NCBI RefSeq assembly: GCF_004335085.1
Contig: NZ_RQRS01000004.1
Span: 187,305-251,304 of the forward strand
Direction: 5' to 3'
DNA from: Pedobacter nototheniae
Lineage (GTDB): Bacteria > Bacteroidota > Bacteroidia > Sphingobacteriales > Sphingobacteriaceae
Length of the DNA: 64,000 nucleotides
The notes under the pieces: generated by a model
Databases searched by the model: none
What the model was told of the DNA's origin: nothing
The model's input: only the letters and a program-made list of their open reading frames with translations
Position numbers and translations under genes: made by a program
Part shown: positions 41,722 to 50,275 of the stretch, piece by piece
How the letters are laid out: each line of letters begins with the position of its first letter
Position numbering within the stretch: the first letter of the stretch is position 1

Positions 41722-41770
41722 CAAATTTGCAGATGTACTTGCAAATTATTTTGAAAGATCGATACCACCT

Positions 41771-41844
41771 CGGGGTGTAGCGTAGCCCGGTATCGCGCCT
41801 GCTTTGGGAGCAGGAGGTCGTAGGTTCGAATCCTGCCACCCCGA
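41771..41844 (+). tRNA. tRNA-Pro (TGG anticodon), copy 2
   Basis: Identical over 74 bases to copy 1. Here CCA follows in the genome (41845-41847), unlike copy 1. A shared GATACCA just upstream of both (41638 and 41761) gives a tandem duplication unit of about 123 bp. Confidence 0.95.
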
Positions 41845-41849
41845 CCATT

Positions 41850-41882
41850 AAAGCCTTTAGATTTATTTCTAAAGGCTTTTTT
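41850..41882 (+). terminator. terminator of the tRNA cluster
   Basis: AAAGCCTTTAGA (41850-41861) pairs with TCTAAAGGCTTT (41868-41879) and runs into six T (41877-41882). It lies 5 bases after the second tRNA-Pro. Confidence 0.9.
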
Positions 41883-42046
41883 GTTTTTACTCAAGATGCG
41901 AACGCATCATTATTCGTTCTTATTACAATTAATAGAGAGTTTAAAGGCATTTTCGTAGGTGCAGAAAACAAAAGTTATTGAAGAGGGCTTTATGACTCAC
42001 ATAAGCAAGCCGGATGCGCTATAAAACAACCGGCTCTTAGGCAGAT

Positions 42047-43183
42047 TTAATGGTCTTGTTTGCCTCTTTTTGGGGTTTTAGTTATGTTTGGAATGAAAAT
42101 CAAATAGTCGTAACCTTTTATAATTCTTTCTAACTCCAAATTCTCTACTTTAAGCTTCTTTTTAGAGATTGCTTGTTTCAAGGGCCTTAAATCATAGGCG
42201 TACCAATTGTCATCTTTCACCACGGTTAAAAAAGATTTATATTGATCTAAATCAGCCAATGTTTCACCTTCTTCCTTTCCCATGAGCATAATGTGTAATG
42301 ACTTCCGATAATTTGCCTCTTCAACATTGGAAACCAAATTGCCAATATCAAATACTTCCATTAAACTCTCTCCCTTAGGCATGTGATTAGCACCAAATTT
42401 GAAAAGATTCTTTTTGTCTTTCCATTCAGGGAGCTTCTCAAAAACAAGGTGTTTCATGTATTGCACTCTTAAAGGATGAATTCGATTTAAATACAGTTCT
42501 CTGCTTAATTTTAGTGCTTCAAGTTGCTCTTTCTCGTTAGCTGATAAATTCAGGGCGTTCAATGCGTTCGTTTTTGCTAGAAAATCATCAGAGAACAAAT
42601 AAAATGTGGTGTTCTTTTTTGTGTCATAAGCAGCAGAATTAGCGATCATCTGCTCATAAATTTCTTTTGCTTTAGCATTTTTGGATTGTTTACTCAATTC
42701 CGAAAGCAGTAACCGATCTGAAAATAAACTAATTTGATCAGCTCCATATAATTTGATGTTCTGCTGAACTATATTTTTGAATAAATCAAACTCGGCTTCG
42801 CCTTGTAAAAAAGATAAAGCTGAACCTGATTCATTACGGAATTTATCCAATTCAGCAGGGGATAAGGATTTAATTTTTGTTGATATTGTATTGATTGTAT
42901 ACGGATCTATTTCAAGAATATAGTTGTCAAATTTAATATTCTGGATAACCGCGTTTGTGAAGTAAGGGACTTCACTGCTGAAATGTATCTCGCCCAATAA
43001 TACAGAATTGCTCTTGTTGATTTCATCCTGTAGGGTAATCCATCCTTTACCTTCGAAAGTGTTGTTGTTGGTTTTTTTAAATGTGGAGTAGTTTTTTTGA
43101 ATTAAACTATCCATTAATGTGGTTTGTGCGTAACTGAAATTGGCAATAAACAAGGTTAGAATTAGTAGTTTGGTTTTCTTCAT
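42047..43183 (-). CDS. secreted ChaN/EreA-like domain protein
   Basis: A 378-residue exported protein with a signal peptide (MKKTKLLILTLFIANFSYAQ). Two conserved-looking segments, SVLLGEIHFSSEVPYF (about 60-75) and FKFGANHMPKGESLMEVF (about 260-280), recall the GExH and H motifs of the EreA/ChaN/TraB-like fold. Some members bind haem or iron, others act as esterases. The helical middle (about 100-250) fits this fold. I cannot choose a function from sequence. It is preceded by a weak -7-like TATCTTTC on the minus strand (43196-43203). Confidence 0.6.
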   Translation of the reverse strand: MKKTKLLILTLFIANFSYAQTTLMDSLIQKNYSTFKKTNNNTFEGKGWITLQDEINKSNSVLLGEIHFSSEVPYFTNAVIQNIKFDNYILEIDPYTINTISTKIKSLSPAELDKFRNESGSALSFLQGEAEFDLFKNIVQQNIKLYGADQISLFSDRLLLSELSKQSKNAKAKEIYEQMIANSAAYDTKKNTTFYLFSDDFLAKTNALNALNLSANEKEQLEALKLSRELYLNRIHPLRVQYMKHLVFEKLPEWKDKKNLFKFGANHMPKGESLMEVFDIGNLVSNVEEANYRKSLHIMLMGKEEGETLADLDQYKSFLTVVKDDNWYAYDLRPLKQAISKKKLKVENLELERIIKGYDYLIFIPNITKTPKRGKQDH

Positions 43184-43422
43184 TTCTTTTTTTTGGAAAG
43201 ATACAATATTGATATAATAAAGTAAACCACTGCGGTTTGAAAAACAACACTTTGCTACTTATGGAAATGAATCGCCTGGTGTTGGTAGCGTTATTAGTAG
43301 GTCAAAGGCAGTATGGCTGTTTCAGAAATGAAAAACTGCCTAACAGTGCAGGTATTTCTTAAGGATTTTAGGTTTGTTTCTGAAGATTTTTTGGATCTTG
43401 ATCCTTTTTTTCATCTATTCTA

Positions 43423-44073
43423 TTATTGGATTAATCTATTTACCAGCGCAAAACGAATTAATGCAGCTGTGTTTTTCATTCCTGTTTTATCAATTAAAGC
43501 TTGTCTATGACCCTCAATTGTACGTTTACTAAGGAATAGCCTATCAGCTATTTCATTATTTGTATACCCTTCGGCAACTAAATTTAAAACTTCGATTTCG
43601 CGAGAGGTAAAATCTACTAATTGTTTTGTACCTGCGTATGTGGAATTTGTTTGTTGAACAACATTATTCAAAAGTTTAAATCCGATTTCATTACTCAAAT
43701 ATTTTTCGCCCTTATTTACCTGCTTTATTGCAAAAGAAAGCTCGTCCTTTGATATGTTTTGCAATAAATAGCCACTTGCACCATCATTAAAGGTTTTTAT
43801 AATTTGTTGTTGGTTATCCAACTTGGAAATGGAAATTATTTTAACATGGTGATTAAGAGCTTTAATCTCTTTAATTAATGTTGTGCCATTTAATTCACCA
43901 TCATCAATTGTCGTTAGCACAACATCAATACGATTATTTTTTGTAATCAAATTCAATGCCTCTTCCGCATTGTTTGCTTGTCCTAAAATGGTAATATCAA
44001 GCACAGATTTGAGTAATATTTCAATTTCATTTCTAACAATATTATTGTCGTTAACTAAGATAATTTGTATCAT
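43423..44073 (-). CDS. LuxR/NarL-type regulator with an atypical, probably unphosphorylatable receiver
   Basis: A 216-residue protein with a receiver-like domain (about 1-120) and a LuxR HTH (about 145-210, LTxREIEVLNLVAEGYTNNEIADRLFLSKRTIEGHR pattern, with FTSREIEVLNLVAEG present). The receiver lacks key residues: the phospho-acceptor Asp is Thr55 (VVLTTIDDGELNG where canonical has LxDxxMPxxDG), and the conserved Lys is Gln105 (GASGYLLQNIS). Only part of the acidic pocket remains (Asp9). It therefore probably works by another signal or constitutively. No histidine kinase lies nearby. Targets are unknown; the DUF4142 gene next to it is a candidate by position only. Confidence 0.82.
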   Translation of the reverse strand: MIQIILVNDNNIVRNEIEILLKSVLDITILGQANNAEEALNLITKNNRIDVVLTTIDDGELNGTTLIKEIKALNHHVKIISISKLDNQQQIIKTFNDGASGYLLQNISKDELSFAIKQVNKGEKYLSNEIGFKLLNNVVQQTNSTYAGTKQLVDFTSREIEVLNLVAEGYTNNEIADRLFLSKRTIEGHRQALIDKTGMKNTAALIRFALVNRLIQ

Positions 44074-44159
44074 TTATTTTTTAGGGATGAAAATTGATTG
44101 CGTTATAAGCTAGAAAATCCCGAGGTTTCCCCCAGGATTTCCTTAAAAGCTATATTAAT

Positions 44160-44744
44160 TTATTTAATGCTTTCGTGAATTTTGTTTATCATATCCAAAT
44201 GCGCCTGCACTATAGGAGCAGTTTTATTTGCAAAAGCTTTTAGGTCAGCGTCTTTACCGTCTTTACCTTCATCTTGCATTAACTTTAATGTCTTTTTATG
44301 ACCATCAACCATAGCTTCAACATATTTTTTGTCGAAACTGGTTCCAGTTAATTTGCTTAATTCTTCTGCTTTTTTCTTGTGGTCATCATCAATATCAGTT
44401 GGCAAAGTGATGTTTTTTGTGGCAGCCAAAGTCATTAATTCTTCATTTGCTTTCCCGTGGTCGGTTACCATCATTGTAGCAAATTCTTTAATTTTAGCAT
44501 TAGTGCTTTTTTGTAGAGCAAGTTTGCCAAGGGCAACTTCTGCCATACCGCCAGTTGCGGCTGTAGTTGCAAATTTAGCATCAGCCTCATCTACGGCAAT
44601 GCCTCCAGTAGCGGCAACATTTGTAGTGGTATCTTTTGCTTTATTTAAACTGTCTGCGCTTTCTTTAGCGTCTTTTGTGTTGTTGCACGCCTGAAAAGCC
44701 AATGTGGCTAAACCTATTGCGCATACGTAAATTAATTTTTTCAT
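44160..44744 (-). CDS. DUF4142 lipoprotein
   Basis: A 194-residue outer-envelope lipoprotein. The lipobox LAFQAC places the acylated Cys at 20. A linker rich in Ala/Thr is followed by a four-helix, ferritin-like DUF4142 domain (about 52-193, EVALGKLALQKSTNAKIKEFATMMVTDHGKAN). The family is common in Bacteroidota and Proteobacteria and often stress-induced, with no proven activity. It follows the LuxR-type gene on the minus strand by 86 bases, in the opposite order to transcription (the lipoprotein gene is upstream), so the two may share one message. Confidence 0.82.
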   Translation of the reverse strand: MKKLIYVCAIGLATLAFQACNNTKDAKESADSLNKAKDTTTNVAATGGIAVDEADAKFATTAATGGMAEVALGKLALQKSTNAKIKEFATMMVTDHGKANEELMTLAATKNITLPTDIDDDHKKKAEELSKLTGTSFDKKYVEAMVDGHKKTLKLMQDEGKDGKDADLKAFANKTAPIVQAHLDMINKIHESIK

Positions 44745-44792
44745 GGTTTTGTTGTTTTTCTAATACAACAAGTTAATTGGCATATGGTTTCA

Positions 44793-45512
44793 TTAAAAAT
44801 ACTTATCGAGCGTAAGCCCATATGTAAAATTTAGGTTTTCGCTATTTGTAATGTTAAGTTTGTTATAGTTTAATGCTGTTGTTAAACTGATCCATTTCCT
44901 TATTTTTAGTCCTACCGTTGTTACCGAACGAATAATGTGGTCGCCTGGTCTTGAAAAAGAGCTTTGTAAAAAATGACTTCCGTCTATCGTCAGTATTTCT
45001 TTTATGGCGAAATGATACTGAAGTCTTACGGAGTTTCTGAAAGTGTTATAATTTTCGCCAGCAACTAAACTACTTTGGTCAAACAATATACCATCACTAA
45101 TATTAATGTAAGCATTTTCTTTATCCAATAGGCTATAGGCAATTCCCAAACCGCCTAATAGTTGATTTTTTAGTTTTAATGAGTAACTGGTGTTATAATT
45201 TAACAAACCCCAATAATAGAAGTGGGGAAAAGTTTTATATAAGTTAAAGTTTAGGGAGGTAGAAAAATCGTTATTGCTCAAATTGCCATTCTGTTTACCA
45301 TAAAGCCATGCGGTTGAAGAATTTACAACAATGCTTTTTCGTTTTAAGCCATAATTTAATGCGTTATTTAGTAAATATGCTTTATCGGTGTTGGTGCGGT
45401 TAATGGAGCCTGTTGATGAAAGCATGATGTGGTTTTGCGTGCTATCGTTGTATTGTGCAAAGCAAAATTGCTGAATTAAAAATGTGCATAATAGTAGTAA
45501 AGTTTTCTTCAT
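44793..45512 (-). CDS. DUF481-like outer-membrane beta-barrel protein
   Basis: A 239-residue exported protein. ATG 45512 gives MKKTLLLLCTFLIQQFCFAQ as signal peptide; a TTG two codons earlier is less likely. The mature part has many alternating strands (DFSTSLNFNLYKTFPHFYYWGLLNYNTSYSLKL) and a C-terminal aromatic residue, as in outer-membrane barrels. It looks like the DUF481 group, some of which are salt-induced. It lies 48 bases upstream of the DUF4142 gene on the same strand, so the three minus-strand genes (44160-45512) may be an operon. Confidence 0.65.
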   Translation of the reverse strand: MKKTLLLLCTFLIQQFCFAQYNDSTQNHIMLSSTGSINRTNTDKAYLLNNALNYGLKRKSIVVNSSTAWLYGKQNGNLSNNDFSTSLNFNLYKTFPHFYYWGLLNYNTSYSLKLKNQLLGGLGIAYSLLDKENAYINISDGILFDQSSLVAGENYNTFRNSVRLQYHFAIKEILTIDGSHFLQSSFSRPGDHIIRSVTTVGLKIRKWISLTTALNYNKLNITNSENLNFTYGLTLDKYF

Positions 45513-45629
45513 GCTCAAATAACAGATAAAGGTATCTTATGTTTAATCTGGAAGTGTTTTTTCGAGGCTGAAATTGGTGTAGAATTAAATATCCTGCGGA
45601 AAGATCAGGTTAATACACATAATTTAGAA

Positions 45630-45688
45630 CTACGAAGCAATCTTAAAGCGTTAGAAAGGGAAATGGATTTTATAAGATTGCTTCGTAG
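45630..45688. repeat. REP-like long inverted repeat
   Basis: CTACGAAGCAATCTTA (45630-45645) and TAAGATTGCTTCGTAG (45673-45688) are perfect 16-bp arms around a 27-base centre. The GAAGCAATCT/AGATTGCTTC core resembles the short palindromic repeats that fill intergenic regions of many Bacteroidota and are moved by RAYT-type transposases. No T run follows either end, so a terminator is less likely. No RAYT gene is in the window. Confidence 0.6.
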
Positions 45689-45791
45689 CTCGCTATTGAT
45701 AATTTATTTTTTATCTATGTGAATCTGTATGGTTTGAGGTAATTATTTTTCAATTTAATTAAATGCAGTTATTGTGCTTACGAATACTATA

Positions 45792-48230
45792 TTAACCACC
45801 GGATTTATTTCCGCCGCTTTTTGTGTCATCGTTATTGATACTTCTTTCATTCTTTTTGATTGAACCCTTAAGTTTACCAAATTTCCAGTTTAAGCTGGCA
45901 TTAAATGAACGTGCAAAATTTTGACTGCTATACGCCTGGCTAAAGTTTTCGCCATCGGTATTGGTTCTATAGTATCTAAACTTCATAAAAGGGTTATTAA
46001 TACCTGCAGTTAGTGTTAATTTATCTTTAATAATTTCTTTACTGCCACTAAAAGACATGTAGCTATAATCGCCAGATTTACCCTGAAGCATTACATCAGC
46101 ACTGTTGTAGCTAAAACTTGCGTTAACACGCCATTGGTGTTCAAATTTGTAGCCTGTATTTAAATAACCGTAACCTGTAATGCCTTTATTTTTGGTTAGC
46201 ACACCATTAATTAAGCCTTCAATCCAAATGTAACCCATATTACCGCTAAGGCTTAAATTCCATTTTGGCGTAATAGGATAGTTGATGTTTAAATTGGTTT
46301 GTAGTTTTTTATCCTTCCCGATGTTTTCATAAGTCATACGGGTTATTTTAGTAACATCATTGTACACATAAACACTCTGTACGGTATTGTTTGCGTAATT
46401 GTAGCTTAAGCCGAGGTTTATTGATCCCTTTTTGAATTTGCTATATGAAAGTTCAAAATTGTTACTTAATACAGCTTTAAGATCGGGATTTCCTGTAGTT
46501 TCAAAATTAGGAGTAGAGCGATCAACAAATGGATTAAGGTTATCAATCCACGGTCTTTCAATCCTTTGCGTAAAGCCAAGATTTAAATTGCTATTATCTT
46601 TAAATTTTCTGTTTACTGAGAATGAAGGAATTACATTTGTATAATCGGTGTTTACATTTGAAGCATTGCTGATAAAATCAGCTTTTACAAAAGTAGTTTC
46701 AATACGAACACCAGCTTTAAAACCCCAGTTGGTTAGGTTTAAAGTATAAGAATTGTAGGCCCCGATAATATCCTGATTGTTATTGAATATATTGGTTCGG
46801 GTTGGATCAATAATATAATCTCCTGAACTATTTTGACTCTTGTATTCGAAATTACTGTCGTTATCTCTTAAAATCCCCTTTAAACCGCCTTCAATATTTA
46901 GCTTTTTAACTGGGTGAACATAGTCTAATTGAATGGTTTGCTCTCGAGATTTGCTATCGTTATGCTGAATATAATTTGGATCATTAAAATTAACTCTATT
47001 ATTAAAAGTTAAGTCGTTATCTTGTGGATTGCTAGAATTACTGTATTTGTATGAAAAGGTTAACAACCGATCTTTATTGCTTTTAAAGCCAAGTTGATAG
47101 TTTAATGTTGCATCGAAACCACCCCAACCATAACGCGTTTTATTAAACAAATTGTAAGTGGTATTTAATGGAGTAGCAGCCAAATTATAATTCTGAATAT
47201 TGGTTGATTTATTATACCCGCTATATGGATTTAACTCTGCCGTAATTAAATTTAAAGTATCAATTTCATAGCTTAATTCTGCACCACCATATCGAAAGTT
47301 ATTCTTAAATTCTCTTGTACCTAAAATATTTAAATTTGTTGGATTGTCGCCGGTTGTAACTCGCGAACTAATTGTTTGTGTTTCCGGAGAATTATAAAAA
47401 CCCGTACCGCCATAAGCTGTAACACCAAATTTGCCTTGTTTAACGGTAATCATTCCACCAATACCAGGGCCACCAACTGGAAACTGATGGCGAAGGTTAA
47501 TGTTTCCATTGTATCCGTTATCAATCTTTTTATTGGTGATAATGTTGATAATACCCGAAAGGCCTTCACTATCATATTTAGCAGGCGGGGTAGTAATAAC
47601 TTCAATTTTTTGGATAGAAGAAGCTGGCATACTTCTTAATACATCCTTAGGACTACGGGCTACCATACTTGATGGTTTGCCGTTTATTAAAATTTTATAG
47701 TTTCCACTTCCCTTAAGTTTAATATTATCATCAGCATCCAAAGAAAGTAAAGGTACTTTACGCATCATATCCAGAGCGGTTAATACTTTGCTTTCGGGGT
47801 CTGCTTGAATATCGTAAGAAATGCGATCAACTTCTTGTTTAATTAAAGGCTTTGAAGCGCTTACAGAAACCTCTGATAAGTTATTCGTTTGTGATGCAAC
47901 GGTGATATTTTGAAGATTAATAACAGGTTTTTCTGCTGTAATTTCAATATTGGTGTTTTTTGGATTGTAACCCACTGCAATTGCCAATACGGTATATTTT
48001 CCAATTGCAATCTTTTCAAAAGTGAAGCTTCCGTTTGCTTCTGTAACGATTGTTTTGGTAACAATGTTATCCTTTTTTAAAGCAATAGTCATAAACTCAA
48101 TAGGCTTTTTCGTAGCCGAATCTATTGCTATTCCTTTTATAATACCAGGAAGGCTTTGAGCTTTAGTAAGTTGAACTGAAAAAAATAAAATGGAAAATAC
48201 AAATAGAAGAATGTAGAAGATGCGTGTCAT
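45792..48230 (-). CDS. TonB-dependent-receptor-like outer-membrane protein (OMP_b-brl type)
   Basis: An 812-residue protein: signal peptide (1-25, ending SVQLTKAQ), a carboxypeptidase-regulatory-like domain (about 27-110, GIIKGIAIDSATKKPIEFMTIAL), a plug-like region (about 125-235, with LLSLDADDNIKLKGSGNYKI and SEGLSGIINIITNKK), and a beta-barrel of about 570 residues. It lacks the long SusC insertions and has no SusD neighbour, so it is probably a peptide, metal or unknown-ligand receptor rather than a glycan importer. A C-terminal tail (KNERSINNDDTKSGGNKSGG) after the last strand is unusual. The gene stands alone; the REP-like repeat is downstream. Confidence 0.82.
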   Translation of the reverse strand: MTRIFYILLFVFSILFFSVQLTKAQSLPGIIKGIAIDSATKKPIEFMTIALKKDNIVTKTIVTEANGSFTFEKIAIGKYTVLAIAVGYNPKNTNIEITAEKPVINLQNITVASQTNNLSEVSVSASKPLIKQEVDRISYDIQADPESKVLTALDMMRKVPLLSLDADDNIKLKGSGNYKILINGKPSSMVARSPKDVLRSMPASSIQKIEVITTPPAKYDSEGLSGIINIITNKKIDNGYNGNINLRHQFPVGGPGIGGMITVKQGKFGVTAYGGTGFYNSPETQTISSRVTTGDNPTNLNILGTREFKNNFRYGGAELSYEIDTLNLITAELNPYSGYNKSTNIQNYNLAATPLNTTYNLFNKTRYGWGGFDATLNYQLGFKSNKDRLLTFSYKYSNSSNPQDNDLTFNNRVNFNDPNYIQHNDSKSREQTIQLDYVHPVKKLNIEGGLKGILRDNDSNFEYKSQNSSGDYIIDPTRTNIFNNNQDIIGAYNSYTLNLTNWGFKAGVRIETTFVKADFISNASNVNTDYTNVIPSFSVNRKFKDNSNLNLGFTQRIERPWIDNLNPFVDRSTPNFETTGNPDLKAVLSNNFELSYSKFKKGSINLGLSYNYANNTVQSVYVYNDVTKITRMTYENIGKDKKLQTNLNINYPITPKWNLSLSGNMGYIWIEGLINGVLTKNKGITGYGYLNTGYKFEHQWRVNASFSYNSADVMLQGKSGDYSYMSFSGSKEIIKDKLTLTAGINNPFMKFRYYRTNTDGENFSQAYSSQNFARSFNASLNWKFGKLKGSIKKNERSINNDDTKSGGNKSGG

Positions 48231-48634
48231 GTTTAGTTAAGGGCAAATAATTTTTTTGATGAGTTTAGTTAAAGCACATAATGCTTTCATATTTCATATG
48301 ACGAAAAACTAAGGAAATAGTTGCATGCTTTTTTAGATTTTTTTTCTAATAAGTGAAATTACTTTGTAATAGTCGGTTTTTAAGCTTGAGAAAGCTTTTC
48401 TTGTAACATTTTTTTTGTTGTTTAATGTTTGAAGTTAAAAATTTTAGAAAAAAAGAAAGGGGCCTAAATCCATAAGCCCCAAATAAACCAAACAAACTAT
48501 TTATGAAGTTTATATAAAACCCGCACCAATAAAAAATGTTTTATTTTTTTTAAAAATTATTTTTAGAGCTATTTATTTAGCTATTGAAGTGATGCATTAA
48601 TATTGTAGCAACATCCGTTGAAGAAATGCAAGCC
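48231..48634. other. 404-bp intergenic region between the TonB-like receptor and MBL genes
   Basis: No coding frame is credible. It contains the promoter region of the receptor gene (minus, no clear TAnnTTTG box) and a weak hairpin at 48459-48480 that ends the MBL transcript. The rest is AT-rich without visible structure. Confidence 0.6.
48450..48480 (-). terminator. weak terminator after the MBL hydrolase gene
   Basis: GGGGC (48459-48463) and GCCCC (48476-48480) pair around a 12-base loop, and on the minus strand TTTCTTTTTTT follows. It lies 155 bases downstream of the MBL stop. Confidence 0.5.
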
Positions 48635-49468
48635 TTAAAATAAATTCAGTTGCTCTGGTTGGTATATTGAAGGATCGAAATGATATTTTTCTACCAAGTT
48701 TGAATCGCCCACAAAGTAAACTTCACTTTCTTCATATCTAGAAGCAACCTTAACAATCATTTCGCCAGCTGCAGCCTTAAATAATTGTTCAACCAATTGT
48801 GGGTCATTATTATCTTTTGATAAATGGCTTAAGAGTAGGTGGCTCATGTAATCAGCCTTGTGGTTTAAAAATAAATTTAAAGCCTCGGTATTGCTTAAAT
48901 GCCCTCTTCCGCTGGTAATTCGTCTTTTTAAATAATAAGGATAACGTCCGTTTTCGAGCATTTCTTTATCGTAATTAGCTTCCAAAAAAGCGGCATGGCA
49001 ACTTTTAAAGTGGTGGATTAAGCGATCGCAAACAGAGCCAATATCGGTAAATACCCCAACTCTAAAATTATTGCATTCTATTGTAAAGCTATATGGATCT
49101 GCGGCATCGTGAAACTTTGAAAAAGCAGAGATTTTTAATTTCCCAATATTTATAGATTGTAAATGTGTTAGTGAAAACACATTGTTTTCATTTAACGGTA
49201 AGCGGCTGCTTTTTAACGTAGCTTCGCTAATATAAACGGGAAGATTATATTTTTTTGAAAAAACAGCTAATCCTTTAATATGATCGCTGTGCTCATGTGA
49301 TATAAAAATTGCTTTAATTTTGTTGATGGCTAGCCCAAGTCTATCCATTCGTTTTTCTACTTCCTTGCAGGATAAGCCAACATCAACCAAAATTGCTTCC
49401 TGATCGTTGCCCACATAGTAACAGTTGCCGTTACTTCCCGAATTAATTGATGTAAAATAAAGTGCCAT
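48635..49468 (-). CDS. MBL-fold metallo-hydrolase, YycJ/WalJ-like
   Basis: A 277-residue cytosolic protein of the metallo-beta-lactamase superfamily. The metal-binding motif HEHSDH lies at 58-63, followed by FHDAADPYSF (His near 118), FTDIG (about 140) and a late His in LLSHLSKDN. Opening residues SGSNGNCYYV match the YycJ/WalJ family, which has been linked to cell-wall or DNA-repair functions and single-strand DNA nuclease activity in other bacteria. Function here is not established. It stands alone, with a MarR gene upstream on the same strand. Confidence 0.83.
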   Translation of the reverse strand: MALYFTSINSGSNGNCYYVGNDQEAILVDVGLSCKEVEKRMDRLGLAINKIKAIFISHEHSDHIKGLAVFSKKYNLPVYISEATLKSSRLPLNENNVFSLTHLQSINIGKLKISAFSKFHDAADPYSFTIECNNFRVGVFTDIGSVCDRLIHHFKSCHAAFLEANYDKEMLENGRYPYYLKRRITSGRGHLSNTEALNLFLNHKADYMSHLLLSHLSKDNNDPQLVEQLFKAAAGEMIVKVASRYEESEVYFVGDSNLVEKYHFDPSIYQPEQLNLF

Positions 49469-49533
49469 TTGATTTGCAAGATAAGGCTAATTTATGGAGC
49501 TGGCAAAGGCTCAGTTTAATTGGTAAGTAAAAA

Positions 49534-49977
49534 TTAAACCCTAATTCCGTTGTACTCAACCAATCGGGAAAGTAGGGGCAGGAACGCCTGGATTAAATTA
49601 ATTTCTTCTGCAGAAAAAATTTCTTCCATAGTTTTTGCAAGCCATTCCTCTTTAATTTTTCGAGTAGCACTTATGTGTTTTTCACCATATTTAGTTAAAC
49701 CAATATATGTTTTTCTTTTGTCGTCTTCACTGGGGAAACGCTCCACGCAATTGGCATCAAAAAGGCGGTTTATAATTTGTGATATAGCTTGTTTACTAAC
49801 TCTTTCCATTTCTGCCAATTCAGTAGATAGTAATTTTCCGTGCTGCTCCAATAGCGACATGGTTAGTAATTCTGCGTTACTAAACTCCGAACTTACGTTT
49901 TGCTTGCGCAATTGACGTGTTAACCGGGTTACGGTACTTCTTAATTTTGCAGCAATTTCCTGTGTTTTTGACGGCAT
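49534..49977 (-). CDS. MarR-family transcriptional regulator
   Basis: A 147-residue winged-helix repressor. The recognition part is LLSTELAEMERVSKQAISQIINRLFDANCVERFPSEDDKRKTYIGLT, including the wing (DDKRKTYIGLT). The N- and C-terminal helices form the usual dimer interface. No Cys at an OhrR-like position was seen. The gene diverges from the MFS exporter at 50276, and its own promoter carries the same operator as the exporter promoter, so it most likely represses both and is released by a ligand that the exporter removes. Confidence 0.88.
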   Translation of the reverse strand: MPSKTQEIAAKLRSTVTRLTRQLRKQNVSSEFSNAELLTMSLLEQHGKLLSTELAEMERVSKQAISQIINRLFDANCVERFPSEDDKRKTYIGLTKYGEKHISATRKIKEEWLAKTMEEIFSAEEINLIQAFLPLLSRLVEYNGIRV

Positions 49978-49984
49978 ATTATTG

Positions 49985-50006
49985 GTAAATAAACTTTACA
50001 AAGATA
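49985..50006 (-). promoter_or_regulatory. MarR promoter: -7 box with overlapping operator
   Basis: On the minus strand TATCTTTG (50006-49999, TAnnTTTG) is joined to an imperfect inverted repeat GTAAAGTTTATTTAC (49999-49985). Reading toward the gene, TTTGTAAAGTT and TTTAC match the exporter site at 50248-50265. The ATG is at 49977. Confidence 0.65.
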
Positions 50007-50220
50007 TAGCTATTTTTCTTAATAACCAGCTTGTGTTTATTTATGGTGAGTGCTTTAATTTTATCGTTAAGAAAATAAGTGCAGGTTAAATTTAGGGTTT
50101 AAGTGCTTTTTATTAAAAAATACTAAGGTTTTGAGGTGTTTTGGATTTTGTTAATTAAAGAAAGGTAAACTCCACGTGTTGTTTTGTGATTTAAATATGA
50201 TAAAACCTTGCTTTTTTGGT

Positions 50221-50265
50221 TTTGTAGAGTGCTTTAAAAATTCTATTTTTGTAAAGTTACTTTAC
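50221..50265 (+). promoter_or_regulatory. MFS exporter promoter with MarR operator
   Basis: TTTG (50221-50224), a 19-base spacer and TATTTTTG (50244-50251) form a near-perfect Bacteroidota promoter. The operator GTAAAGTTACTTTAC (50251-50265) begins at the last base of the -7 box and has GTAAAG/CTTTAC arms. Seventeen of 20 bases match the site before the MarR gene. Transcription would start inside the operator, about 19 bases before ATG 50276. Confidence 0.7.
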
Positions 50266-50275
50266 TATTTTAAAT

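Noticed and set aside
41589..41894. Minus-strand frames over the tRNA-Pro genes
   Set aside because: They are the well-known false frames formed by reading tRNA genes backwards (VAGFEPTTSCSQSRR type).
43306..43341. AGGCAGT/ACTGCCT hairpin after the LuxR-type gene
   Set aside because: The 7-bp arms are 22 bases apart and no T run follows, so it is too weak to call a terminator.
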